46,504 nt of DNA from Amanita rubescens (taxonomy: Eukaryota > Basidiomycota > Agaricomycetes > Agaricales > Amanitaceae): assembly GCA_015039365.1 (NCBI GenBank), contig WION01000413.1:1-46504 (forward strand). Direction: 5' to 3'. Positions 30,478 to 40,815 of the stretch are shown here, one piece after another. Below the pieces are notes generated by a model that was not told the origin of the DNA, did not search any database, and was given only the letters and a program-made list of their open reading frames with translations. The position numbers and the translations under genes are program-made. The number at the start of each line of letters is the position of its first letter. The first letter of the stretch is position 1.

Positions 30478-31377
30478 TAGTGTTTCCATTTCCAGTCTCT
30501 CAGGACCGAAAAAGACCGGAACTGGACCGGACCAGGACCGATTTGGACCGGACTGCAGTCTCAGGTCTTAGGAGGTCCAAGGGCAGTCCAGTTCCGGTCT
30601 TTTTAAATTTTTAAAATCAAAAAAACCGCAAAAGACCGGTCTAGACCGGTCCTAGACCGCTAATTGTCACATGTGACCAACACAGTCATGTTCTCCTATA
30701 TTTTAGCTTTTTTTTGAGTATTGAAACATAAAAAACGGTTGAGATTTGAGTTCACAGTAGTAAAGTTTGTCTAAAGTTATATATAACATGTGAATTTTGA
30801 AAACATCTGTTGTTGCAACACTCCAGGTAAGGTATTCTGAAATTAACTAATCTAGGTATGCTCTAGTACATCCAATGGAACATAATTGAACAGTGGGAGG
30901 GTGAGGGTCAGCAACACTGGGCTTCATTCTCTCTTTGGTGATCTCTTTGGCAATCTCTTTGGCAATGTTTGGCAGTCTCCTGGCATCATCAAAAATGGTT
31001 TTATGTGTCTCATCTGAGTGCAGCTGGGTGTGAGAGGGTGTGAGAGGGTGAGGGTTAGGAACATATTGATATTTATGAAGTTTTGTAGTTTTAAATTGTT
31101 GTATGGGAGACATAGGGACATAGAAACTAATGTAAGGATTAGTCTAGACCAGTCCAAGACCAGTCCAGACCAGTCCAGACCAGTCCAAGACCGGTCCAGA
31201 CCAGGACCAGTCCAGGACCGGTCTTAACCAGTCTTTTTTTTAAATTAAGACCAGTCTTGCGGTCTTAAGCGGTCCGGTTCCGGTCTTTTCGATATCAGGG
31301 ACACCGTGAGACCGGTCCGGTTTCGGTCTTTCCAAAAAAGGAAAAAAAACCGGACCGGACCGGACCTTGAATCACTA
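30478..31377 (-). mobile_element. hAT-type MITE family 1, copy B (left inversion border)
   Basis: 900 bases, reverse orientation, nearly identical to copy A. Flanks are TACAGAAC (30470-30477, copia-B LTR) and CAGCCGAC (31378-31385, LTR-D). They do not match each other. They are the reverse complements of the flanks of copy C, which marks a recombination between the two copies. Confidence 0.95.
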
Positions 31378-32335
31378 CAGCCGACATCGAGCGTTACATC
31401 GTCCTCGCTATAGAAAGCATTGAAGATCAAAGGTTTGGACTGAAAATACAACCTCACGATCAGAATAACTGCATCGCTGTCAACCATTGGTTTCGCGCTA
31501 CCGAAGCTACACCCGACCGACACTGAGCAACTAGATGCATTATGGAGACAGATCGTAAATCAAGAGAAATCTGGTGCCTCACCGGAAAGATCCGAGATCT
31601 CTTATCCAGTATCCAAGGAGACACCGAATGACCACGACCGAATTCGCAGATGGAGTTCCCTTGTATCAACTCACTAGCGACCACATTGCGCAGATCAATA
31701 ATGCGATCAGTGATCTCGATCTTCATCGCCGAATCCATACAACAAGTGATCTCATTGAGGAAGAACCGAAACGAGATAAGAAGGCTTCTCTTTCTCGTCG
31801 ATCCCCATCACCCCCCATTTCCACCGTTATTCGCCATGGAGTCTGGAATATTCCTGTCCCCACTACTCGACGAAACAACCCTCCGCCTTCTCAACGACCT
31901 ACAACCCGCAGTATGACCAATGCCGCCAACCAATGTCCCCATCGTTACAACCACTGCATCCATTGCCGAGGTAAACATGCCTCTGAGGATCATCATCTCG
32001 CTACTACAATTCCTCCTATGTCTACTCTACCTCCACGCGCTCCCACACGCCAACGCGATCCGACGCCCGGTCCTTCCACTAAAAAGAAAGGACGTTCTTG
32101 AGTTATTACAGATGCCGCCAATACCCCCACTCCCATTAGCCGCCGCCCTCATCAGTTGAAGAAGAAGGGAAAGAAGAAGGAACACCATGCATCACAATGT
32201 CAGGCATGCGTCAATGGACGACAATGCGACGGAGCCGACAACGACGCCTGTTACGACTACGGCACTTACGGCTACGATTACAATGACAACGCCACCCACA
32301 ACATGAATACTTGAATGTTTTGTTGTTGCGGTCAA
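31378..32335 (+). pseudogene. LTR-D 3' coding remnant with a knuckle-like Cys/His motif
   Basis: Open stretches in more than one frame are present; the longest, with ATG at 31628, ends at 32101. It has a Ser/Pro-rich part (SLSRRSPSPP), then HCIHCRGKHASEDH (about 31955-31996), a short CX2CX3H variant of a zinc knuckle, then a basic Pro/Thr tail ending KKKGRS. A following frame is Cys-rich (CQACVNGRQCDG). In-frame stops before 31628 show decay. It may be a Gag C-terminus or a 3' accessory protein; nothing in the window decides this. Confidence 0.5.
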
Positions 32336-32340
32336 CAACA

Positions 32341-32354
32341 TAGGGGAGAGCTAG
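32341..32354 (+). other. Polypurine tract of LTR-D
   Basis: TAGGGGAGAGCTAG lies directly before the LTR start TGTTAC at 32355. Confidence 0.65.
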
Positions 32355-32806
32355 TGTTACAACACGGTACGGACTCCTGCATTATGCTTACATGATACGT
32401 CGGACATGTTTATTTCCTTCATGCATACCTTATCCGTCTCACCCCTTATGCTCGATTCATACGGACAAGCTTGTTTACTTACTTATACCATTCCTTGTTC
32501 CACATATGACGCCGTCCTTATAATACTTTCGTACTCACCATTATTCACTAATTAGTACGTCTCATTGTACTTGCTAGTATAAGTACCACATGTATTCTAG
32601 AGTCGGACCTTAAGTTCGACTTAGCTGTTTATTGTCGTCTGGCAATACAACCTTACTCTTAACTCGTCAACCACAATCGTCCTCAGATACTAAGTCAACG
32701 ACTTAACTTAGTATCGAACTTATAGCTTATCAATGTTTGACTTAAACTTGTAATCATAACTAGAGTTGCCATTGCAACTTAGGTTGAGATTAACGAGTTC
32801 GTAACA
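32355..32806 (+). repeat. 3' LTR of LTR-D
   Basis: 452 bases from TGTTACAACACGG to GAGTTCGTAACA. The right border is exact because A2 RNase H sequence resumes at 32807 (ACGATCAGTGG, its target site being ACGAT). No second copy is in the window. Confidence 0.8.
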
Positions 32807-34971
32807 ACGATCAGTGGCCCAGTCAGCATCAGTGTAGGCTCTAAATTTATTATTGCCTTTGGCGCTATAAACAATTTTGACATTTAAGGTGTGAGCAATG
32901 TATTTGACTATATACAAAGCCTTTTGAATGTGTTCTTGAGACGGGTTTGATGAAAATTGGGACATCAAAATTACTGCATAAATTATATCATGCCTAGTTC
33001 CTAAGGCAAGATATAGAAGGGATCCTATTATTTGTTGATAATAAGAACATTCCTGTGGTGTGCATTCTCCTTCATTCTTTAAAGGAGCATAGCCAGCAGG
33101 TAACGGTGTGTGTACAGACTTGCAATCTTCAAGTCCAAATCGCTTAACAACCTTCAAGGCATAAGGGCCTTGATCTATGACTAAGAATCCTAAATCGCGG
33201 TTGTAGTTGACTTGGATTCGTAAATACTCTTGATCTTTCCAAGATCAAGACATTCCCACATCTCCATAAATTTCTTTTTAATGGTTGCAATGGTAGAATT
33301 GTTGTTTCCCATAAAGAGTATGTCATTGACATACAATATGCATCTCGTGATTGTATTCTTGCTTTTATGAACGTAAACGCCAGAATCAGACAAGCATTGT
33401 TTGAAATGCAAAGATTTCAATGATTTATCAGCTTGTTTATTCCAGGCATATGATGCCTGTTTCAATCCATATATGGCTTTCCTCAGCCTATATACTTTAG
33501 ATTCTTGTCCTTTTACAACGAAACCTTCTGGCTGGGCCATGTAAATATCTTCATCAAGATTGCCATATAAGAAGGCAGTTTTTACATCTAGGGCTTGTAT
33601 ATCCCAGTTTTCAAGCACTGATGTGGCCAGAAGTATTTGGATTGTTTCATATCTCGCTACAGGCGAGAATGTTTCATCGTAATCTAATCCAGGACATTGA
33701 CTAAAACCTTTAGCTACAACACGTGCTTTTTTGCATCCATCGGTTTTTAAGTCGAAAACCCAACAACATCTGATTAGGTTTCGTCCTTTTGGAAGATCAA
33801 CTAACTCCCAAATATCTCTAGATTGAAGAGATTTAAATTCGTCATCCATTGCAATCTTCCATTGTTTATACAATTGAGGATTACTGGAGTGCATTTTAGA
33901 TATATCCCTATAATCATATGGAATGTTATCGACAAAGGGGACAGCCGCTTTTAGAAGAAAATGAAGGAATTCATTTCCAGATTCATTAATCATTTGGGTT
34001 AAATGATCATGTTCCGCAGATTTCAATTCTGACTTCAAAGCAAAGATTTCTTTAAGTAGAGAGGCAGATTCATTCATTCTATCAGGGTTCCTGTTGTCTG
34101 ACGGTGGATCCTGAGTTGAAGAACTTGAAGGTTTATCTTTTAACTGCTCTTGTAAAGCGTCTCGCTTTTGCTGAATTTCTGCTTCTATCTGTGCAGGAGT
34201 TTTATCTCCATAAGCGTTGTCTCTTTGTACCCTTGGAATTGGAAAATGACCAGAACGGCGAGGACCTATTTGTACAGAGGGTGGACCAGGATCAGATATG
34301 ATCGGTGGTGGTGGTCTAGGCCTCTGAGCAAATTCTCTAAAACAATCTCTTTGACATTGTTCAAATTGATCAAATTCTCAATCTGTCATAAATGGGTTTT
34401 CAATTTCATCACGATCTCTTTGATTTAAAGAGAAAGGATTATCTACATCCATAGGATTAGCAGGCAAAGGTGACCTAGATACATATGGTATCGGAGTTAT
34501 AGGTCTAGAAGGAACAGGAGTCTCCTCTTTGATTTGTGGAGAAGGAGGACATTCAAAGGGTTCAGGAGTGTAACATTTCTTAAACATATCACTCATTTGT
34601 TTTTTAAATTGCTCTCATAAATGAGATTGTTTGTCAATTTTCTGACCCTTTTGCCAATCATCGCGTTGTCTACAATAATTGTCACGTCTATTTTGTTCTC
34701 TTTCTTCCCTTTGCCTTTGGATATTATCATCCAAAAAATCTCTTCGACGATCGGCAAATTCATCACCATCATCGTCATCGTTTGAATCATCAGAAGGGTC
34801 TGACTGCTGTTGATCAGGAGATGCACCCCTTCGATCCAAACTTGGTGAGCGTCTTCGGCTCGGAGAACGTCTATGGTTCTCAGGGAGTAAGTTAGCTAAA
34901 TCCAAATTTTGTGGAGGGCGGTTAGGTTCCTCTTGGGGAATCGCCTCCCAGATTGGACCAAGATCTTCAGT
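32807..34971 (-). pseudogene. Copia-A copy 2 linker, RT and RNase H start
   Basis: On the minus strand it runs from the Ser/Arg linker (RRSPSRRRSPSLDRRGASPD, 34900-34830) through the RT (ELVDLPKGRN, FLYGNLDEDIY) to RNase H YTDADWATDR, where LTR-D is inserted. Compared with A1 it has CGA to TGA stops (for example near 34618), frameshifts and many CpG to TpG or CpA changes. The RT active site YVDD has become YVND (33333-33322). Its upstream neighbour in A2 is the integrase at 43323-44680, separated by gypsy-C with duplication TCAGT. Confidence 0.92.
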
Positions 34972-35387
34972 TGTTACAAACGTACGTCATGGCCTATCTT
35001 TTTCTTATCTTATCATCTATGTCATTATTTGCATATGCGTTCTTTCCGGAACATTCATCGTTTATCATATGCCAATTACTTTTATCACATGTATGTCGTT
35101 TTCACATGTTAACCGTTTCATTATCACATGTAACCGTTTTCATTATCACATGTGTATATACTTACCATATTTGCGTATGTACTTTGTACTATATAAATCA
35201 CGCAAATATACGACTAGACCTCAGTCTAGTTTTAACAGTCAAAATCTGTCTCGTTATCGTCTAAGATCCCTTGAGGACTTATCCGATAACACTCTTATAC
35301 TTTGAATGTTCTTAAGTGCCGGAACTCCCTTGAGGAACCTACGGTACCTGATAGGCTTGACTTATCAGTGAACGAACAAACGTAACA
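34972..35387 (+). repeat. 5' LTR of gypsy-C
   Basis: 416 bases from TGTTACAAACGTACG to CGAACAAACGTAACA. TATATAAA at 35190-35197 predicts RNA start near 35220-35225, at a small inverted repeat ACTAGAC-CTCA-GTCTAGT (35213-35230). Confidence 0.95.
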
Positions 35388-35388
35388 A

Positions 35389-35400
35389 TAAAACTAGACT
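35389..35400 (+). other. Candidate self-priming site of gypsy-C
   Basis: TAAAACTAGACT, one base after the LTR, is a perfect 12-base complement of AGTCTAGTTTTA at 35223-35234, the predicted 5' end of the transcript. Tf1/sushi-type Ty3 elements prime with the folded 5' end of their own RNA in this way. The site does not start TGG, so it does not look like a tRNA 3'-end primer site. Confidence 0.55.
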
Positions 35401-35424
35401 CCTCTCCGAGCACGATAGCTTTAA

Positions 35425-37227
35425 CGCTCTCACCTCCCAACATTCACCATTGCTCCACGACAATCTAAAAGTACCCCTCCGAATAACGCCAAACGAAACC
35501 CCCTTGACCATCTCTATTATCTCGACGAACATTCCATTCATTGGGATAAACGAGAAAACGGCTGGTGTTATACCGCTTCAGGAAAACCCGTACCAGGTCA
35601 CCAGTTTTGGGTAAAACAAAAACTTGGAAGACCACCAAATCAATCCTTCCCGTTCGAAGGAGGATTATATCTAAACGAACGCAAACTTGCCTTCCACGAA
35701 GGAAGTAAACGTTGGTACGCCACTGAATCGGAAACAGGAGAAGAACCGTACTTTATTAGAGACGAATACTTTGAAGGAGAACCCTTCATAGGAGGAAAAG
35801 AGGAGTTAACACGAACTGCGCTACAACGTTGGAAGAAAGCGAACGAACCAGAAACTTTAATCACTAGCCAAGAAACTCCCGTTGTATCACCACACGTTCA
35901 TTACAGAGAAAGCGCTGAACCGTCAGGAGAGTCCGATAAAGAAGACAATAAAGATTCCTTCTCTGAACAAGAGAAAGAAGAAGAATCCCAAGATAAACTT
36001 GAATACGCACCTGGAACCGAAGACGTTGTTATACCCACAGTAGAACAACGAGTTGAAGACGAAACTTCAGCTCAACTCATCGCTTCCTTATCCCTTGCAA
36101 CCAAATCTAAACTCGAAGCTACACGACCCGCACCATCACCCCCTGTCATATTTCCATACTTATTTGCCCCACCAACCAACCCATTTCCTTCTAGAAAAGG
36201 AAAAGAACGAGATATGAGTGGATCAGGACCCCGGACCGAACCAAGGTCAGATCTACCAAAGATCAAACCTCCTAAACCGTTCGAAGGAGATCGAAAATAT
36301 CTCAATCCGTTCATAGCGAAAGCCGAATTATTCATGAAAATGAATAAAATGACGGATGCTCAAGATAAGATACAGTTCATTATGTATCATATTGATGGCA
36401 ACGCTCAACAATGGCGCGACAACAAAATAACTGAATATGACGCCGAAACGACAAAATACGCCAACTATGACGCTTTTATTAAAGAACTGAAAGAAGATTG
36501 GGGACAAGTAGACGAAGCAGGACTAGCCATGCACAGATTACTCACATGGAGAAAACTCCCAAAACAATCAATTAATCAATATATTGCGCGCGTCGATCGA
36601 GACATCAATTTAGCCAAAATCACTGACGATACAACGAAATGTCATCTCCTAGTTTTAGGATTACCAAACACCTTACGAGAAAAACTACGACTAGGAGGTG
36701 CCCCGACAACCTATAAATCATTATGAACTCGTATCCTTGACATAGAAGTGGCGAACACCTTATTCTCCACTTTTGGCCAAGTAAAAGAGTTTGATGACAA
36801 AATGGAAGTCGACGAGGCTATATTAGAATTAAACCGACAAGCACGACAAATGCAGATTGCTGAAACCTCCATGGAATGGGTAAAAACCGCTGTATGCTAT
36901 GGATGCGGAAAAACAGGACATTTAATCTCGGACTGCCCTAATCCCAAAAAGAAACGACAAAACCTTGGGAATTCACGAGGAAGGGCGGCCCCTAGAGGAC
37001 AATTTCGAGGAAAACCACGCAACCGAAATAATAACCGCAACAAAGGGAAAGGAAAAGGAAAAAGAATCAGAGCGCTGGATGCAGATGGCGATGAAGACGA
37101 CAGTGGCTCGTCAAGTGAAGAATCCAACAGTGAAAACGACGAAGACCAGAGAATCGCCGTCATACGAGAAATGGCGAAAACATTACCACGAAGCGCCCGC
37201 CGAAAATTAAACAAAAAGGGTTTTTAG
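35425..37227 (+). pseudogene. Gypsy-C Gag with long N-terminal extension, one TGA
   Basis: The frame is open from 35425. The first in-frame ATG is at 36214, before the capsid-like core (KPPKPFEGDRKYLNPFI, QWRDNKITEYDAET, LPKQSINQYIARVDRDI). The 263-codon extension upstream has aromatic-rich segments (WDKRENGWCY, HQFWVKQKL, RWYATESETGEEPYFI) and an acidic Glu/Lys part; its start codon is not seen. TGA at 36724-36726 replaces a likely CGA. The CCHC knuckle CYGCGKTGHLISDC is at 36895-36936, followed by a basic Arg/Gly/Asn/Lys tract and an acidic tail. The stop TAG is at 37225-37227 after a possible slippery site. Confidence 0.85.
37218..37224 (+). promoter_or_regulatory. Candidate -1 ribosomal frameshift heptamer between gag and pro-pol
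   Basis: G_GGT_TTT lies in the gag frame immediately before its TAG stop. It fits the X_XXY_YYZ pattern. A -1 shift there leads into TTA GAA CGA, the frame that encodes the protease. No stimulatory structure was established. Confidence 0.5.
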
Positions 37228-37841
37228 AACGAGACGACGATGAATCAGCGTCCGTCGTCTCTGAAGACGAACAACTATGTATAAATGGTGTAACAGTATC
37301 TTCTATATCCAGAAATAAAATCACCATTCCCATTACCAAATGTTCGAATCTAAAAACCGCTGAAACCAAAGCCCTTATCGACTCAGGCGCACAAGGAAAA
37401 TTCGTCGATAGCTCACTCGTCGATTGGAGCGAAATCACTCGCTTAAAGAAACCCATCCCAGTGCGAAATGTGGACGGAACAAACAACAAGTCTGGAGATA
37501 TACGGTATAAAATCCAGATAAGCTATAACATCGAAAACAACCGGTTTAAAGACTGGTTTTATGTCACACGACTAGGCGATCAACGACTGATACTAGGATT
37601 ACCTTGGCTCCGAGAAATCAACCCCAGAATAGATTGGTCTGAAGGAACAGTTAGATTCCCCGACGAAAGGAAGATCGATCCGGAAGAAGAAACTACGTTT
37701 GATTACGACGATGAAACCGAAATGTATCTTCAGTATATCCAAAAAGAAGAAGAATTGGACGCAGATGAGGACGAAGATCTCGAGACTGATCACCTTTGGA
37801 TCCAAGCGAAAACATCAGCAGTCTCAAGCGCTCGCACATGA
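37228..37841 (+). CDS. Gypsy-C protease region
   Basis: The frame is -1 relative to gag and open from the gag stop to TGA at 37839-37841. The aspartic protease motif ALIDSGAQGKF is at about 37371-37403, and the later LILGLPWL (about 37587-37610) matches the conserved Ile-Leu-Gly segment of retropepsins. An acidic tail follows. Pol then continues in another frame from about 37790, so a small indel separates protease from RT. Protein role: polyprotein maturation. Confidence 0.85.
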
Positions 37842-39260
37842 ACACGAAGATAAATCTACGAAAGTAGAATTACCCCCTGAATATGACAAATGGAGAAGAG
37901 TTTTTGATAAACAGACGTCAGAACGATTTCCCATCTCACGACAATGGGATCATGCGAATAGATCTGAAAAGAAGGGTTTAAACCTAAAGTGGCGAAGAAC
38001 TACCCGTTATCAATCCATGAAGGAACAGCTAATGAATAAATGGGTCGACGAACAACTCAAAAAAGGCTACATTCGACCATCACAATCTCCGCAAGCGTCT
38101 CCTTTCTTTTACGTTGCAAAGAAAAGAAAAAGGAGAGTTGAGACCTGCCAAGATTACCGATACATCAATAGCTGGACGAAACGAAATGCCTATCCCCTTC
38201 CTTTAGTATCCGACTTATTATTAAAACTAAGAAAAGCAAAAATACTTCTCCAAGTTAGACCTCCGATGGGGTTACAATAATGTGCGAATAAGAAAGGCGA
38301 CGAATGGAAAGCCGCGTTCACGACGAACCGTGGTCTCTTCGAGCCTACTGTAATTGCTCTTTGGATTATGCAATTCACCGTCAACATTTCAAACGATGAT
38401 GAACGAATACTTCCGTGACATGATAGCCGAAGGATGGCTAGTCGTCTATATTGACGATATGTTGATATATGGAGCGAACGAGGAAGAAACGAGGGAGCGC
38501 ACTAAGCAAGTCTTGCAACGGCTGAAAGAAAACGATCTGTTCCTGAAACTGGAAAAATGTAAATTCGTCGCCAAGGAAGTCGAATTCCTTGGGATGATCG
38601 TTAAAGAAGGAAAGATCATGATGGACCCCGTAAAACTCGCTGGAATCAGCAAATGGCCCGAACCGAAAACTGTTAAACAAATACGGTCATTTCTAGGGTT
38701 CGCGAACTTTTACAGGAAATTTATAGGAAATTACGCCGAAATAGTAGCTCCGCTCACGGAACTTACAAAGAAAACAGTTCCTTTCCGATGGGATGCAGAA
38801 TGTCAAAAAGCGTTTGACACGTTAAAGGAGAAATTCCTAGAAGAACCGGTTCTAGTATGCCAGATCCGACGAAACCGTTTTTATTAGAGACGATGCGTCA
38901 AACTGGGCGGTAGGAGCCGTCCTGAAACAACGGGGTCTGATGGAGAACTGCACCCATGCGGATTTATCAGTCATCGGTTAAGCGATACCGAACAAAGATA
39001 TCAAGTATACGATCGCGAGTTATTAGCAATAAAGAAAGCGTTTGAAACCTGGAGACACCTTCTAAAAGGAAGCCCACACACGATTATGATCCATTGTGAT
39101 CATAAGAATTTATCATATTACAAACATCCACAAAAGATGACCGCCAGACAGTCACGCTGGTGGCAAGAAATCACAGAGTTTGATATCAAGTTAGGAACAC
39201 GTCCCTGGATCAAAACTTATTCAGGCAGACGCTTTATCGAGACGCCCTGACCATATTAAC
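37842..39260 (+). pseudogene. Gypsy-C reverse transcriptase and RNase H, frameshifted
   Basis: RT pieces in several frames are LPPEYDKWRRVF, CQDYRYINSWTKRNAYPLP (38140-38200), LFGLCNSPSTFQTMMNEYF (38357-38413) and YIDD at 38447-38458, then the thumb (FLGFANFYRKFIGNY). RNase H continues through DASNWAVGAVL, RYQVYDRELLAIKKAFETW and HCDHKNLSYY (38890-39120). Frame changes occur near 37960, 38265, 38865, 38890, 38935 and 39210, nearly all single-base indels. Catalytic residues remain readable in translation of the matching frames. Confidence 0.88.
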
Positions 39261-40815
39261 GAAGAAGAGGCAAAAGCAAAGAAATCCCACAAACCATGAT
39301 CACTGATGACATGGTTATCGCCCGCAATCAACTGTATCTTGGGCAGATAAAATCACCGAATTATTGCCACAAGACAAATTCGCTAAAGTTGTAATCCGAC
39401 GGTCTCAAAACACGGAAAAATTACCCCTCCGATCAAAGTTTAATGACTGGAAGAACGATAACAACATCATTCGTTATCAAGGACGCGTTTTATGTTCCTC
39501 AAAACGAGGAATTACGAAACGAAATAATCAAAGTCACATCACGACCCGTAGTTATGGGTCAACCCTGGGGACGATTGAAAGACACTAGAGCTTATCCGCC
39601 GCGACTACTATTGGCCTGGAATGACAACGACCGTATCTAAATGGGTCGAAGGCTGGCCTTATGTCAACAAATGAAGGTTAATACACATCCGATCACACCG
39701 GGTTTGATGCCTATTAAATCCCACGCCAACACGCCCATTTCGAACAAGTTTCAATGGACTTCATCACAGATCTGCCAATTATCGACGGTTTTGATTCTGT
39801 TTTTGACCGTGGTCGATCAAGGCTTAACAAAGGGCGTAATATTCATACCATGCAAAAAATCTTTTACCGCTATGGATACCGCCAACTCTTACATTAACGA
39901 TGTTTATAAACGATACGGGTTACCGACAACCCTCATCTCCTGATAGAGGACCACAATTTACCTCCTAAAGTTTTCGAAGAAATCTGCAAGATCTTCGGAA
40001 TTAACCATAGAAAGTCGACCGCCTTTCCATCCCGCAAACTGACGGAGAATCGGAACGACTTAATCAGGAGCTAGAAACCTACCTCCGGTTATACTGCGTT
40101 GATCATCCAAAACAGTGGAAAGATCACCTACCATTAGCAGAATTCGCGCACAATCAACGGATACATCAATCTACCAAGATGACGCCGTTGAAATCATGTT
40201 TGGAATAGAGCCTGTGGCTATCCCCACAGCATTCCCGCGAATCAACGTACCCGCCGCTGAAGACCGCTTCAAGGTCTTAACACAAATACGAGACGAAGCT
40301 CTCGCCGCACACGAATTAGCTAGACAGCTAATGACTCAACGTGTCAAAGGGAAATCTCCCGCATTTAAAGAAGGAGACTTGGTATGGCTAGACTCACGAA
40401 ACCTGAAAACTGGACAAATAAGAAAATTCTCGCCTAGACGAGAAGGACCGTTCAAGATCGAAAAGATCTTAGGACCTGTCACCGCTAAACTTGAACTTCC
40501 CCCAAGATGGAAGATTCACCCCGTTTTTCATGTTTCACTCCTTACCCCTTATCATGAAAACGAAACACATGGTCCAAACTTTACTAGACCAACCCCAGGA
40601 CCTTATAGATAACAAAGAAGAATACGAAATACGAGACGATTGTCCTCGCACCGAAAGAAAAGGAAACACAATGGCAATTTTTAGTCAAATGGAAAGGTTT
40701 ATCCGACATCTGACAATTCCATGGGAAACCGAGGAAAACTTAGAACACTCCGAGGAGACCTTAAACGAATATAAGGAACAACATGGAATTACAGCAATCG
40801 TCCCCCACTACTCAT
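39261..40815 (+). pseudogene. Gypsy-C integrase with GPY/F module and chromodomain, frameshifted
   Basis: Pieces in shifting frames are the N-terminal zinc-binding region (about 39580-39680), core segments (FITDLPII, TVVDQGLTKGVIFIPC, LISDRGPQF interrupted by one base, [19 protein letters not shown] with extra bases), and [20 protein letters not shown]. The C-terminal GPY/F-type module KFSPRREGPFKIEKILG with HPVFHVSLLTPY is intact in one frame (40420-40551). A chromodomain remnant follows across two frames (WQFLVKWKGLSDI, then WETEENLEHSEETLNEYK; 40660-40785). Chromodomains of this kind direct chromoviruses to heterochromatin. The domain order proves Ty3/gypsy. Confidence 0.88.

Larger units (their letters stand above)
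31378..32806 (+). mobile_element. LTR retrotransposon LTR-D, 3' part
   Basis: A gag-like or accessory coding remnant is followed by a polypurine tract and a complete 3' LTR. The LTR abuts A2 RNase H sequence at 32807. The other part of the element is at 45657-46504 on the minus strand; the two were joined before the inversion. LTR ends (TGTTAC and GTAACA) are the same as those of gypsy-C. The superfamily is not proven because no pol sequence is visible. Confidence 0.75.
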
